From assembly GCA_000432595.1 (NCBI GenBank), contig HF996853.1, positions 1-61,543 on the forward strand: 61,543 nucleotides of DNA, given 5' to 3'. The notes under the pieces are model-generated. The model did not search any database and was not told the origin of the DNA. It worked only from the letters and a program-made list of their open reading frames with translations. Shown piece after piece: positions 1-9,473 of the stretch. The DNA comes from Clostridium sp. CAG:710. Lineage in GTDB: Bacteria; Bacillota_I; Bacilli_A; RF39; UBA660. Made by a program: the position numbers and the translations under genes. The first letter of the stretch is position 1; each line of letters opens with the position of its first letter.

Positions 1-35
1 TTTTAGTGTCTACTTTTTATTGACAAGTTCAAGTA

Positions 36-338
36 TTATCTTTCATTCTTTATATCACCCAAAGATTTAAATATCTTATTCTCCAGTAATTTATATATAA
101 AGTCTGCGCCTAAGAAACTAATTATACTACTCCATAATGAAGGAAAAAACTTCAAATTGGAGAAACTTAAAGAAAATAATGTACCTATTATTAAAGACGT
201 TATAAACGAGACAATTATACATATCCTACTACATTTAATCACAAGTGCTTCTTTTATTCTTTGAACTAAACTAGTAATTATTAAACTATTTAATATAGCC
301 ATAGTAAGTACATCTTTTAATAATTCATAATTTATCAT
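36..338 (-). CDS. small holin-like membrane protein
   Basis: About 100 residues with hydrophobic stretches near residues 9-25, 38-58 and 64-85 and a short charged tail ending KNER. Size and layout resemble small phage-type holins or other three-helix membrane proteins, but I recognise no diagnostic motif. A longer start at 350 is open, but its first codons are the ribosome binding site itself (GAGGTGG), so translation should begin at the ATG at 338. No terminator is visible before the window edge, so it may be cotranscribed with whatever lies to the left. Function is not assigned. Confidence 0.5.
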   Translation of the reverse strand: MINYELLKDVLTMAILNSLIITSLVQRIKEALVIKCSRICIIVSFITSLIIGTLFSLSFSNLKFFPSLWSSIISFLGADFIYKLLENKIFKSLGDIKNER

Positions 339-369
339 AAACCACCTCATATTAATATATTATGAATTT

Positions 370-401
370 AAAAAAAGATATAGACACTATATCTATATCT
401 T
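370..401 (-). terminator. Rho-independent terminator of the ABC exporter operon
   Basis: On the minus strand a 10-bp stem (AAGATATAGA / TCTATATCTT) is followed by a run of seven T. It lies directly after the permease stop codon. Confidence 0.75.
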
Positions 402-404
402 ATA

Positions 405-3400
405 TTATTCTATACTTTTTAATGACTCTATCATATCTACTTTTTTAAGTGCAAAGTATGTTGTTATGTTAACAAGTAATGTAAATACTACCGTAAGAAG
501 TAATGAATATATATAACTTTGAATCTTTATAGTTGTACCAAACATAATTTGATCCAATTCACATGTTTTTAATATAAATACAGTCAAAGCCTTACCAATT
601 AAAATACCAAAGAACATGCCAATAACTGTCAATATAGTTGTTTCTCTTCCAACATAATTATATACTTCTCTATCATAGAAACCTAATACTTTTATAGTAG
701 CTAATTCTCTTATTCTTTCACTTATATTTACATTAGCTAAATTATATAATACTACAAATGCAAGAAGTCCAGCAGATACTATTAAAACTATTGCAACTAA
801 TCCAAAGTTTTTCATAGTTGAATCAAATACATTACGAGTAGATGATGTAAATGAAATATTAGAAATAGTATCATTCTTTTTTATCTCAGTTGCTAGAACT
901 TTTTCCTCTTCCTCAGTTAAATCATCTGTTTTTATGAATAATGTATTATAGAATGAACTATCATATAAGTCTTTATCCATATAAATGTAATGCAAGAAAT
1001 AATTTTCTGTTATACCGCCAATAGTTGCAGTATACTCTTTATCAGTTTTAAGTTTTAACTTATCACCCTTTTTAAGATCAAGAAGTTTAGATAATTTTTC
1101 TGAGACTATTATATTATCATTAAGTGTATATTTTTCTTTACTAACTCTATTTTTAAGAGTTATAAATCCATCAGGTGAAGAGAATGGAACTATTAATTGA
1201 ATTGATTGATTAGTATCTTTATTTTCAATTTCAACTGATTCTTTATTAGCAATTAATGTATCTTTAACTTTATTAATCTTTTTAATTCTTTCTACTTCAC
1301 TGTTTTTCTCATCTAATGTAACATCAGGTTTAAAAGTAACTTCTACTTGATAATTAAATACTTTTTCATACTGGCCACTTACTATACTAGTAATACAATC
1401 CCTTAAACCAAATCCAGCAATTATAAGACCTGTACATCCAGCAATACCTATTATAGTCATTAAAAATCTCTTTTTATATCTAAATACATTTCTTACTGTA
1501 ACCTTACGTGTAAATGATAACTTATTCCAAATAAATCCAATTCTTTCAAGTAAAACCCTTTTACCTGCTTTTGGAGACTTTGGTCTCATAAGTGATGCAG
1601 GAGATTCTTTTAATTCCCTGTAACAAGCAAATAATGTAGCCGCAACAGTACAGAATATCGCAATTAATGTACCAGTTAATGCATAATACCAATTAAATTC
1701 AATTACTATCTTACCTAAATTATACATCATACTATACATATTAAATATAATAGTTGGCAAAATCTTAAATCCAATAAGTACTCCAACAACAGACCCTATT
1801 ATAGTAGCTAAAAGCGCATATATTACGTATTTAGAGACTATTTGAACATTATCATATCCAAGTGCTTTAAGTGTTCCAATTTGGCTTCTTTCTTCCTCTA
1901 CCATACGTGTCATAGAAGTAAGACAAATTAATATCGCAACTACAAAGAATACAAGTGGAAAAAGTTTACCTACATTTTTAATTCTTTCTGTATCTTGATC
2001 ATATTGATAAAAGCCTAAATTACTATGTCTATCTAATATATACCAAGTGGGTTTTTTTAAATCTTCAACCTCACGCTTAGCGTTTTTAATTTGTATTTCT
2101 GCATCTTCAAACCTTGCCTTAGCTTCCTTTTTAGTTGATTCTAATTTATTACTACTTGAAACTATTTCTTTGTAAGCATTATCAAGTGTTTTTTTAGCCT
2201 CATCAAGAGATTTAATAGTAGCTTCTTTAGTCTTTTTAAAAGTATCCTCACTTTTTGATAATTCTTTTTCTTTTTTCAAAAGCAATGCTTCTGCATCATT
2301 TAATGCACTCTTAGCATTATTTATCTTAGCTATCGCATTAGTAATTTCTTCTTTTTTGGAAGTCAATTCATTCTTTTTATTAGTCAATGTTTTAATATTA
2401 TTATTTACGTTTTCTAATAAAGCTGTATTTTTAGCAACGTCTATATTATTATTAATTAATTGTTCTAAAGATGATTTAGTACTATATAAACTATCTAAGT
2501 TAGCATTAATCTGAGCTAGCGCTGTATTAATTTCCTCTAAATTATTATTGAGTGTCTTAAGAGTTGCTTCATATTCTTGCTTACTCTTATTTAATTTTGT
2601 TTTTTCTTTTTCTAACTTAGCTCTAGCATCTTTTAGGGTTTTCTCATTTTTTAGAAACTCAGAATAAGCTTTTTTCTTATTAGAATTTAATTTTTGAACT
2701 CCATTATTATATTCTTTTTTAGCTTTATTAATCTTTTCTTCGGCTTTTGCTATTTCTTTATTGTATTTTTCTTTTTCTTTATTAAGTTTATCTTCACTAT
2801 CTTTAATTTTGTTATTTGCTTTTTCTATTTCATCGTTATATCTAACTTCTGAAATATTATCAGTTAACTTTTCAAAGTATTTAGTTTTAGAATCTATAAT
2901 ATCATCATATTTAGTAGAGAAAGTACTTAAATTATTATTAAGTTTAATATAAGCACTTGTATAATAATCCATATCAAAATTATCTACAGGTACATACATA
3001 AAGAAATTTATCTTACCTGATAAAAGTTTTGTAGTACCGCGTTCTAACGATGTAAATATTGGGCTTTTTATAATTCCTACTATATCTAAAGTCTTTTCCC
3101 TTAAATTATCATCTTCTACAGTAATTTTATCTCCTATTTTATGTGATTTTGTATATTCACTTTGTTCAATTAAGCATTCATTTTTTTTACTAGGTAATCT
3201 ACCATCTAATAGAACAACTTTATTTATTTTATCATTCTTGTCATAAGAAAGTATTTTTATAACCTCTTCTGTCTCACCCTTAACAATCGCATCAAATTCA
3301 TAGTTTCCTTGAATATCATATCCACTACCTTTTAATTTTTCTAGATCGTTATCTTTAATTCCCCATGTTGATATTAAATTAAAATCCATAAAATTAGTAT

Positions 3401-3563
3401 CTCTATAATACTTATCTATAGTATTTTTCATGTCAGGACTAGTAGCTTTAATACCAGCAAAGAAACCAACTCCCAAGAGTACTATTAAAAGTATAGATAA
3501 GAATCTTTTGAAATTCTTTTTAACAGAAACAACGCTTTCCTTAAATAACGTCTTCATTACCAT
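405..3563 (-). CDS. FtsX/MacB-type ABC transporter permease with coiled-coil ectodomain
   Basis: The 1052-residue protein has an N-terminal membrane segment (about 18-40) and a large extracytoplasmic region. Residues about 235-520 of that region are a Lys/Glu/Asn-rich coiled coil. Then come an FtsX membrane domain (about 530-700), a second MacB-like periplasmic core domain (about 740-930) and a C-terminal FtsX domain (about 945-1050). This matches large Gram-positive FtsX-family exporters or mechanotransmitters that pair with a LolD/FtsE-like ATPase. It overlaps the ATPase gene by a few bases (TAATG), so translation is probably coupled. Two in-frame ATGs lie two codons apart and either could be used. 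The substrate is unknown; the coiled coil suggests contact with the cell wall or a partner protein. Confidence 0.85.
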   Translation of the reverse strand: MVMKTLFKESVVSVKKNFKRFLSILLIVLLGVGFFAGIKATSPDMKNTIDKYYRDTNFMDFNLISTWGIKDNDLEKLKGSGYDIQGNYEFDAIVKGETEEVIKILSYDKNDKINKVVLLDGRLPSKKNECLIEQSEYTKSHKIGDKITVEDDNLREKTLDIVGIIKSPIFTSLERGTTKLLSGKINFFMYVPVDNFDMDYYTSAYIKLNNNLSTFSTKYDDIIDSKTKYFEKLTDNISEVRYNDEIEKANNKIKDSEDKLNKEKEKYNKEIAKAEEKINKAKKEYNNGVQKLNSNKKKAYSEFLKNEKTLKDARAKLEKEKTKLNKSKQEYEATLKTLNNNLEEINTALAQINANLDSLYSTKSSLEQLINNNIDVAKNTALLENVNNNIKTLTNKKNELTSKKEEITNAIAKINNAKSALNDAEALLLKKEKELSKSEDTFKKTKEATIKSLDEAKKTLDNAYKEIVSSSNKLESTKKEAKARFEDAEIQIKNAKREVEDLKKPTWYILDRHSNLGFYQYDQDTERIKNVGKLFPLVFFVVAILICLTSMTRMVEEERSQIGTLKALGYDNVQIVSKYVIYALLATIIGSVVGVLIGFKILPTIIFNMYSMMYNLGKIVIEFNWYYALTGTLIAIFCTVAATLFACYRELKESPASLMRPKSPKAGKRVLLERIGFIWNKLSFTRKVTVRNVFRYKKRFLMTIIGIAGCTGLIIAGFGLRDCITSIVSGQYEKVFNYQVEVTFKPDVTLDEKNSEVERIKKINKVKDTLIANKESVEIENKDTNQSIQLIVPFSSPDGFITLKNRVSKEKYTLNDNIIVSEKLSKLLDLKKGDKLKLKTDKEYTATIGGITENYFLHYIYMDKDLYDSSFYNTLFIKTDDLTEEEEKVLATEIKKNDTISNISFTSSTRNVFDSTMKNFGLVAIVLIVSAGLLAFVVLYNLANVNISERIRELATIKVLGFYDREVYNYVGRETTILTVIGMFFGILIGKALTVFILKTCELDQIMFGTTIKIQSYIYSLLLTVVFTLLVNITTYFALKKVDMIESLKSIE

Positions 3564-4258
3564 TCTATCCTTTCAACAGGAGTTGGATTATCATTTAACA
3601 CTACGCCCTCAACAGTTCCATTTTTAAATTTAATTACTTTATCTGCCATAGGAGCAATTGCGGCATTATGAGTAATTATAATAACTGTCATCTTATCTTT
3701 GCGTGCGGTATCTTGTAATAATTTCAATATTTGTTTACCTGTATTGTAATCAAGTGCACCAGTAGGTTCATCACACAAAAGTATTTTAGGGTTTTTAGCT
3801 ATTGCTCTTGCAATAGATACTCTTTGCTGTTCTCCGCCTGATAATTGACTAGGAAAATTATTAAGTCTATCTTTTAGACCAACTTTTTCTAGTATTTCTC
3901 TCGGTGGTAGAGGCCTCTTACATATTTCAGTAGCTAATTCAACATTTTCTAATGTAGTTAAATTTTGAATTAAATTATAAAACTGAAATACAAAACCTAT
4001 ATCACTTCTTCTATATTTTATTAGTTCTTTTTTAGAGTACTTAGTAATATCCTTATTAGCAATTATTACCTTACCACTAGTAGCATTATCCATACCACCT
4101 AATATATTTAAAGCAGTTGTTTTACCAGCTCCAGATGGTCCTAGTATTACTACTAATTCACCTTTATTAATTTCAAAACTAGTATTATTAAGTGCTAGTA
4201 CCCTAACTTCCCCAGTTATATATTCTTTTGTTACATTATCAAATTCTATATATGCCAT
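3557..4258 (-). CDS. ABC transporter ATP-binding protein (LolD/FtsE-like)
   Basis: ATPase subunit of the exporter encoded just downstream. It has Walker A GPSGAGKTT, a Q-loop region, the signature LSGGEQQR, Walker B ILLCDEPTGALD and a switch His in IITHN. Size (about 233 residues) and motifs are those of the MacB/LolD/FtsE class. A GTG nine bases upstream is in frame, but it overlaps the Shine-Dalgarno GGGGTG, so the ATG at 4258 is preferred. A strong promoter lies about 40 bases upstream. Confidence 0.93.
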   Translation of the reverse strand: MAYIEFDNVTKEYITGEVRVLALNNTSFEINKGELVVILGPSGAGKTTALNILGGMDNATSGKVIIANKDITKYSKKELIKYRRSDIGFVFQFYNLIQNLTTLENVELATEICKRPLPPREILEKVGLKDRLNNFPSQLSGGEQQRVSIARAIAKNPKILLCDEPTGALDYNTGKQILKLLQDTARKDKMTVIIITHNAAIAPMADKVIKFKNGTVEGVVLNDNPTPVERIEW

Positions 4259-4294
4259 ATATTTCACCCCATAAAATTTTATTTCTATGTGTTG

Positions 4295-4323
4295 ATTTTA
4301 TCACGATTATTTTAGTAAGTCAA
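4295..4323 (-). promoter_or_regulatory. sigma-A promoter of the ABC exporter operon
   Basis: Minus-strand TTGACT, 17-bp spacer, TAAAAT. It is placed 37 bases before the ATPase start. Confidence 0.7.
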
Positions 4324-4331
4324 AATGAACA

Positions 4332-4345
4332 AATACAATTGTATT
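4332..4345. promoter_or_regulatory. 14-bp perfect palindrome upstream of the exporter promoter (possible operator)
   Basis: AATACAATTGTATT is a perfect palindrome sitting eight bases upstream of the -35 box. Position and symmetry fit a dimeric regulator site, but no regulator gene is adjacent. In DNA this AT-rich it could be chance. Confidence 0.35.
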
Positions 4346-4370
4346 GTATACATCGAATTTTAAAAAAATG

Positions 4371-4404
4371 TATAAAAAAAATAGGTATTTTTAAGTACCT
4401 ATTT
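4371..4404 (-). terminator. terminator of smc
   Basis: The minus strand reads AAATAGGTA - loop - TACCTATTT followed by T's, starting three bases after the smc stop codon. Confidence 0.75.
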
Positions 4405-4406
4405 CA

Positions 4407-7349
4407 TTAAATATTATCTAATTTAACACTAACTAATTTAGAAACACCTGATTCTTGCATTGTAATACCATAAAGAGTATTAGCATATTCCATAGTTCTT
4501 TTTTTATGTGTAATGATTAAAAACTGTGTTTTATCTTTATAGTTATTTAAATACTTACCAAAGTTATCTACATTAGCTTCATCAAGTGCTGCCTCTACTT
4601 CGTCAAATAAACAGAATGGTATAGGTTTAACATTTAAAATCGCAAATATTAAACATATCGCAGTAAGCGTTTTTTCTCCACCTGATAATAAATTTATTGA
4701 AGTTAGTTTTTTGCCAGGAGGAGATGCAATTATATCTACACCTGTTTCTAATAAATCATCTGGATTAGTTAACTTAAGTGATGCAGATCCACCCTTAAAT
4801 AATTGCTTAAACACTTCTTGAAATTCTATATCAATTTTATTAAATGTAGTTAAGAATTCCTCTTTCATGACTGTATCCATTTCATTAATTATTTCAAGTA
4901 ATGTATCTTTCGCATTCAACAAGTCATCCTTTTGACTGTTTAAGAAATTATAACGTTCACTTACCCTTTTATAATCTTCAATTGCTTGTACATTTACCAT
5001 ACCAATTTGTTTGATTCTATTTTTATATGAATTAACAAGGCTTCTCGCTTCTTTAGTATCCATCTCTAATATATAATTGCTTTTTGCTTTTTCATAAGTC
5101 ATCTCATAATCTTCACTTAATATTCTAAGATAATTATCAAGTAAAACATCCATCTTACTAATATTAATTTCTAAAGTTTTTAATTCTTTTTCTTTCGTAT
5201 ACAGTGAAGTATTATTAAGTTTATTAGTGGCCTCTATATTATCTATAGTAGAAGAAATCTTATCTTTTTCTTTTGTTGATCTTGCGATTTCTCTTACAAC
5301 TTCTTCTTTTTCCCTTGAAGTTTCATAATATAGTTTCATTATTCTATCTTCTTCTTTTGATAATGAAGAATCAACTAAATTTTCTAAACTTCTAAGTTCA
5401 TTAATTATATTATTATATTCTTCATTAGTAATATCAAGACTACTTTTCTTTGTATTATATTTTTCTTGTGTTTGAATTAAAACAATTTCTTTTTGCCTAA
5501 TTTTTTCACTATTATCTTCTAATTTAGAAGTAGACCTCTTAATATTTTCTTCAAGAGTTGCAATAACTTCAGCGATTTCACGACGTTTAACCCTTAAAGT
5601 TTCTAATTCATGTTTTTCTTCAAAAATAGATTTTGATGTATTTAAGCTACCACCTGTCATAGTACCACCAATATGGACTATATCACCATCTAATGTTACT
5701 ATTTTATATCTTTGGTTTATTACCTTACTTATTTTATTTGCGTTATCAATATTATCTACTAGCAAAACATTACCAACTTGGTTTGAAACAACATTATAGT
5801 ATTTTGAATCATACTTAACTACATCCATAAGAACAGAAATAAATCCCTGCATATTACGAACTACATTTAAAGTATCTAAATCTACTCCTCTTGGTTTTAT
5901 AACACTAATAGGAAAAAAAGTTGCCCTTCCTAATTTATTATCTTTTAAATAATTAATCGCACTCTTAGCTGAGTCTTCATTTTCTACAACAATAAATTGT
6001 TTACTACCACCAAGAGATACATCCAGTGCTTTTAAATACTTTTCATCTATTTCTAATAATGCTCCTAAAGTCTGATGGATACCTCTTAATCTAGGATTAT
6101 TTAGTATAGCTTTAATACTATTATTTATAGTACCTCCATTATTTATATAATCTTCGATTATACCTATCTTATGATCAATATCAGCTAAAAGTTTCGTTTT
6201 TTCATTATACTCATTAAATGAATCTTGATATTCTTTTTTAGAAGTATTGCCAAGTAAAGTTAAGTTGTTAATTTCAGACTTAATAGATTCTAATTCATTT
6301 TGTAGTGTATCTAAATCTATTTTATCTAAGTGAATTATATTTTCTTTTTTTAATTTTTCTTCCTTTAATGATGAAATATTTTCATGTACTTTGGAATTAG
6401 ATGCATCATATTTTTGTCTTTCTTTTAATATATTCTTTTCACCATTTATCTTTTCTTCTTCTTTAGTTAAAGATAAAAGTCTATTATTTAACTCTTTAAT
6501 AGTAAGTTCTATTTTTGACAAATTATTTTTAAGATCCAAAAGTTCAGTATCAGATTTATTGGATTGAACTCCTAAATTCATTATTTCATTGTTTAATTTT
6601 TCTATTTTTTCTTTAGTTAATTGATATTCCTCATTAATAGTAGTAATTTCACTAGATAATAATGCAACCTCTATATTTTTAAGTTCATTTTTAATCTTTA
6701 AGTATTCCTCTGCTTTTATACTTTGTTCCCTTAAAGGTTCAACTTGTATTTCTAACTCTGCGATTATATCATTTACTCTTTCCAGATTAGTATGAGTCTT
6801 ATCTAATTTTTTTAATGCATCTTCTTTACGCTTTTTATATTTTAAAACTTCCGCAGCCGACTCAAATATTACTCTTCTATCATAACTAGATTCAGACACA
6901 ATTTTTTGTACTTCTCCTTGTGAAATAATATTAAATGAACTCTTTCCTATACCACTATCTAAAAACAAATCAGTAATATCTTTTAGACGACATTTCTCAT
7001 TATTTATAAAATATTCATTTTCTCCTGTTCTATAGACTCTTCTTTTAACAGTTATTTCATTATAAGGAATATTAATATAATTATCTGAATTATCAAAAGT
7101 AAGTGAAACAGTAGCGACATTTAAAGCATTTCTATTTTTAGAACCAGAAAATATTACATCGCTCATGTTAGAATCCCCTCTAAGTGATTTTACTGATTGT
7201 TCACCTAGAACCCATCTAACCGCATCCACAATATTGCTTTTACCACTTCCATTTGGACCAACTATACATGTCGTTTTACCATCTAAGGAAATAGTAAGTT
7301 TATCAGCGAAAGATTTAAATCCAGTCGCACTAATTTCTTTTAAATACAT
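4407..7349 (-). CDS. smc: chromosome segregation protein SMC (short-armed)
   Basis: Structural maintenance of chromosomes ATPase, the core of bacterial condensin. Walker A GPNGSGKSN lies at residues 31-39. Two coiled-coil arms flank a hinge at about 405-570 that includes the GGTMTGG segment. The C-terminal head carries LLSGGEKTL (from residue 887) and Walker B LFDEVEAALDE (about 908-918). All ATPase motifs are intact. Total length is 980 residues against roughly 1150-1190 in typical Firmicutes SMC. The head-to-hinge arm is about 235 residues, so both arms appear shortened while head and hinge are complete. It has its own promoter and terminator and appears monocistronic; no scpA, scpB or ftsY is adjacent. 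Confidence 0.95.
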   Translation of the reverse strand: MYLKEISATGFKSFADKLTISLDGKTTCIVGPNGSGKSNIVDAVRWVLGEQSVKSLRGDSNMSDVIFSGSKNRNALNVATVSLTFDNSDNYINIPYNEITVKRRVYRTGENEYFINNEKCRLKDITDLFLDSGIGKSSFNIISQGEVQKIVSESSYDRRVIFESAAEVLKYKKRKEDALKKLDKTHTNLERVNDIIAELEIQVEPLREQSIKAEEYLKIKNELKNIEVALLSSEITTINEEYQLTKEKIEKLNNEIMNLGVQSNKSDTELLDLKNNLSKIELTIKELNNRLLSLTKEEEKINGEKNILKERQKYDASNSKVHENISSLKEEKLKKENIIHLDKIDLDTLQNELESIKSEINNLTLLGNTSKKEYQDSFNEYNEKTKLLADIDHKIGIIEDYINNGGTINNSIKAILNNPRLRGIHQTLGALLEIDEKYLKALDVSLGGSKQFIVVENEDSAKSAINYLKDNKLGRATFFPISVIKPRGVDLDTLNVVRNMQGFISVLMDVVKYDSKYYNVVSNQVGNVLLVDNIDNANKISKVINQRYKIVTLDGDIVHIGGTMTGGSLNTSKSIFEEKHELETLRVKRREIAEVIATLEENIKRSTSKLEDNSEKIRQKEIVLIQTQEKYNTKKSSLDITNEEYNNIINELRSLENLVDSSLSKEEDRIMKLYYETSREKEEVVREIARSTKEKDKISSTIDNIEATNKLNNTSLYTKEKELKTLEINISKMDVLLDNYLRILSEDYEMTYEKAKSNYILEMDTKEARSLVNSYKNRIKQIGMVNVQAIEDYKRVSERYNFLNSQKDDLLNAKDTLLEIINEMDTVMKEEFLTTFNKIDIEFQEVFKQLFKGGSASLKLTNPDDLLETGVDIIASPPGKKLTSINLLSGGEKTLTAICLIFAILNVKPIPFCLFDEVEAALDEANVDNFGKYLNNYKDKTQFLIITHKKRTMEYANTLYGITMQESGVSKLVSVKLDNI

Positions 7350-7376
7350 ATTATCACACCTTACTCATATAGAAAA

Positions 7377-7405
7377 ATTATACTATAAGTTTTAACTTTT
7401 AACAA
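7377..7405 (-). promoter_or_regulatory. sigma-A promoter of smc
   Basis: TTGTTA, 17-bp spacer, TATAAT on the minus strand, with the -10 ending 28 bases before the start codon. The gene has an AAGGTG ribosome binding site. Confidence 0.7.
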
Positions 7406-7440
7406 TTAAAACTTTGAATATTTATTGATATAGAACCATA

Positions 7441-7473
7441 ATAAAAAAAGACAATAGCAGTTAAACTATTGTC
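7441..7473 (-). terminator. terminator of the 7532-8413 gene
   Basis: Minus strand GACAATAG - loop - CTATTGTC followed by seven T. Confidence 0.8.
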
Positions 7474-7531
7474 AAATGTGTAGCATTAAACATTATAGTA
7501 CACTTACATATATAACTTTACTAATAAAAAG

Positions 7532-8413
7532 TTATATATTGCTAGCGCACTCGTCAACCAAAGAATTGTTTTCTAATGCATAGTCTAATGCTTCAATTAT
7601 TTCTTCATCAATCCATCTTGTATCTTGGAATGGTACATGAATAATATCTACAGGTTCTATGTTTTCTACGCTTTTAGGATTATGCTCTATCACTTTGAAA
7701 TCTAGTTGTTTTAATTCTTTTTTTGTGAAGTCAAACGTTCTATTTTCTGTTTTACTATAAGGCGAAAAACGTCTCAATTGAAGAAATCCCAATTTTTTTA
7801 CTATATCTAAATTAGGTTCATGATCTCCAACCCAATTATACATTTTAACACCAGACATTTCATTATAATATTTGTCCTGTGGCAAAGAGCCTACATTTAA
7901 TCGTATATCATTAATTACTCTTATCATTACATACTTACCACACCATCTACTTTTATAAATTTCCGAATCAGCAGCATTTTCCCCGTTTCCTATTTTATAT
8001 AAAAGTAAATCACCCGGTCTCCAAGCCGCTTTTTTTAAATATAATTTACTTACTTTTCTTTCGGTTGGCATTGGTGAATTAAGCTTTTTTTCTAATTCTT
8101 CTAAAACAAATTTCCTTTTTTTATATAATTTTGCATTACCTTTCCATCTTTCAAGATCTTCACCACTTTTTAAATATTCCATTGCCATTTCTTTGACTTC
8201 TGGTAATAACCTACCATATCTCCACTGAATATCAGCAAGTGCAAACCAAAAAAGTGGAGCTTCTTCTTCATCTTCAACAGAATCAGCATTATAATCTATT
8301 ACTTCCTCTGTTGCTTCTTCATTTGTATAGCCAATTCTTAGTCGATTTAAATACTCCTGTTTTATATCGCAAGTTACATCATCTTGAAATAATCCTACTC
8401 CCCATGTTCCCAT
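7532..8413 (-). CDS. hypothetical protein with DUF4259-like N-terminus
   Basis: A 293-residue soluble, acidic protein that opens MGTWGVGLFQDD. This opening resembles the start of DUF4259-type proteins (MGTWG-x-G-x-F-x-x-D). The first about 95 residues include a conserved-looking PLFWFALADIQWRYGRL stretch. The C-terminal half (about 125-290) is a beta-rich domain with many aromatics that I cannot assign. No membrane segment or catalytic motif is seen. It lies downstream of the 8492 gene with only a weak hairpin between, so the two may be cotranscribed. Function unknown; the family link is from memory of the opening motif. Confidence 0.6.
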   Translation of the reverse strand: MGTWGVGLFQDDVTCDIKQEYLNRLRIGYTNEEATEEVIDYNADSVEDEEEAPLFWFALADIQWRYGRLLPEVKEMAMEYLKSGEDLERWKGNAKLYKKRKFVLEELEKKLNSPMPTERKVSKLYLKKAAWRPGDLLLYKIGNGENAADSEIYKSRWCGKYVMIRVINDIRLNVGSLPQDKYYNEMSGVKMYNWVGDHEPNLDIVKKLGFLQLRRFSPYSKTENRTFDFTKKELKQLDFKVIEHNPKSVENIEPVDIIHVPFQDTRWIDEEIIEALDYALENNSLVDECASNI

Positions 8414-8491
8414 AGTTTCTATATCCTTTCTATTTCATATCACTATATTTAAAAAATGAAAGATTTGATTTACTCAACAACAAGAGTATTT

Positions 8492-9289
8492 CTACTCTTT
8501 ACTTTCAAATCCTGGAAAAACCAACTGTTTTACTTTAGGTGCTTCAAAATCACTTTGAATAAATGCTTCTTTACTTTGGTTTGAGGGATTTACTTTAACA
8601 GCTTCGGTTTCAGCATTAGCATCGACATGAGCATGTTCTTCAGCTTTTTCTTTTTTCTTTTGTATTTTCTTCAAATCAGTTGACGCTCTAAATAACTCTC
8701 TATATAAATGATACTTAGAAAGATTATCTTTTATTTTTGATTCATAATATAACAAGTCTCCTGTATTATCCCCTTCAATACCTCTTTTTATATAAAGTGA
8801 AATTCTAGCATACTCTTTTAAATAATAAGAAAGATTTGAAGTTTTAAAATATTCATCTTGCATATATAGTTTAAATAATCCTTTTTCATTAAATAATTCA
8901 TCAAATATTCTAGATACTTCTGTGGGTCTTACTTTATCATTTACTACGTTTTTTTCTATAGATTTGACCAATTCAACATTACCAAATACTGGTGAAATCT
9001 TATTAACATAACCACTTGTATTATATCCAATAAACAATGAATAAACTGAATCATAAATCTTTAATTTACCTAAAAAATCTACTGCCCCATCAAATGTATT
9101 AGTCATAATATCAATATCTGTCAAACTACTTTTTCCTTTAAAACTGCTTATACCTGCATAGCCTTCAACTGTATACTTTTTGAAGTCATATAAATCTTTT
9201 TCATTCTTTTTAAAACATATAGCATCATATATACTCCCAGAACCATTATAATTCCATTTTCTAGAGCATACTAACACAAACTTTCTCAT
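8492..9289 (-). CDS. hypothetical cytoplasmic protein, no recognised family
   Basis: About 265 residues with no signal peptide or membrane segment. A mixed alpha/beta N-terminal part (to about 130) is followed by a helical region and a low-complexity charged tail (Lys/Glu run, then an Ala/Val/Glu-rich linker around 215-240). The protein ends with a Val-Phe-Pro-Gly-Phe motif near the C-terminus. An upstream TTG start is open, but it overlaps the GGGGG ribosome binding site, so the ATG at 9289 is used. A near-consensus promoter 80 bases upstream implies strong transcription. Function unknown. Confidence 0.65.
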   Translation of the reverse strand: MRKFVLVCSRKWNYNGSGSIYDAICFKKNEKDLYDFKKYTVEGYAGISSFKGKSSLTDIDIMTNTFDGAVDFLGKLKIYDSVYSLFIGYNTSGYVNKISPVFGNVELVKSIEKNVVNDKVRPTEVSRIFDELFNEKGLFKLYMQDEYFKTSNLSYYLKEYARISLYIKRGIEGDNTGDLLYYESKIKDNLSKYHLYRELFRASTDLKKIQKKKEKAEEHAHVDANAETEAVKVNPSNQSKEAFIQSDFEAPKVKQLVFPGFESKE

Positions 9290-9366
9290 ATAAACCCCCA
9301 AATTAGATTCTATTGTTAAAATTTAATAATAAAATTCATTGTGTATATAAGTTAATTGATAGCGTG

Positions 9367-9395
9367 ATTATACCAAAAAAAGTCTAAAATGTCAA
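9367..9395 (-). promoter_or_regulatory. strong sigma-A promoter of the 8492 gene
   Basis: TTGACA, 17-bp spacer, TATAAT, a perfect consensus on the minus strand. The transcript would have a leader of about 70 bases. Confidence 0.8.
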
Positions 9396-9426
9396 TTTTT
9401 ACACCTAGAACCATATAATTACAGCA

Positions 9427-9466
9427 AATAAAAAATAGACAAACCTATTTACTAAGTTCGTCTATT
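9427..9466 (-). terminator. terminator of the CHAP-fold gene
   Basis: Stem AATAGACGAAC / GTTTGTCTATT (one G-T wobble) followed by T-rich sequence on the minus strand, just after the stop codon. Confidence 0.7.
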
Positions 9467-9473
9467 AAAATGC

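Noticed and set aside
4332..4345. Treating the 14-bp palindrome as a firm operator
   Set aside because: Kept only as a low-confidence site: the sequence is AT-rich and no regulator gene is adjacent.
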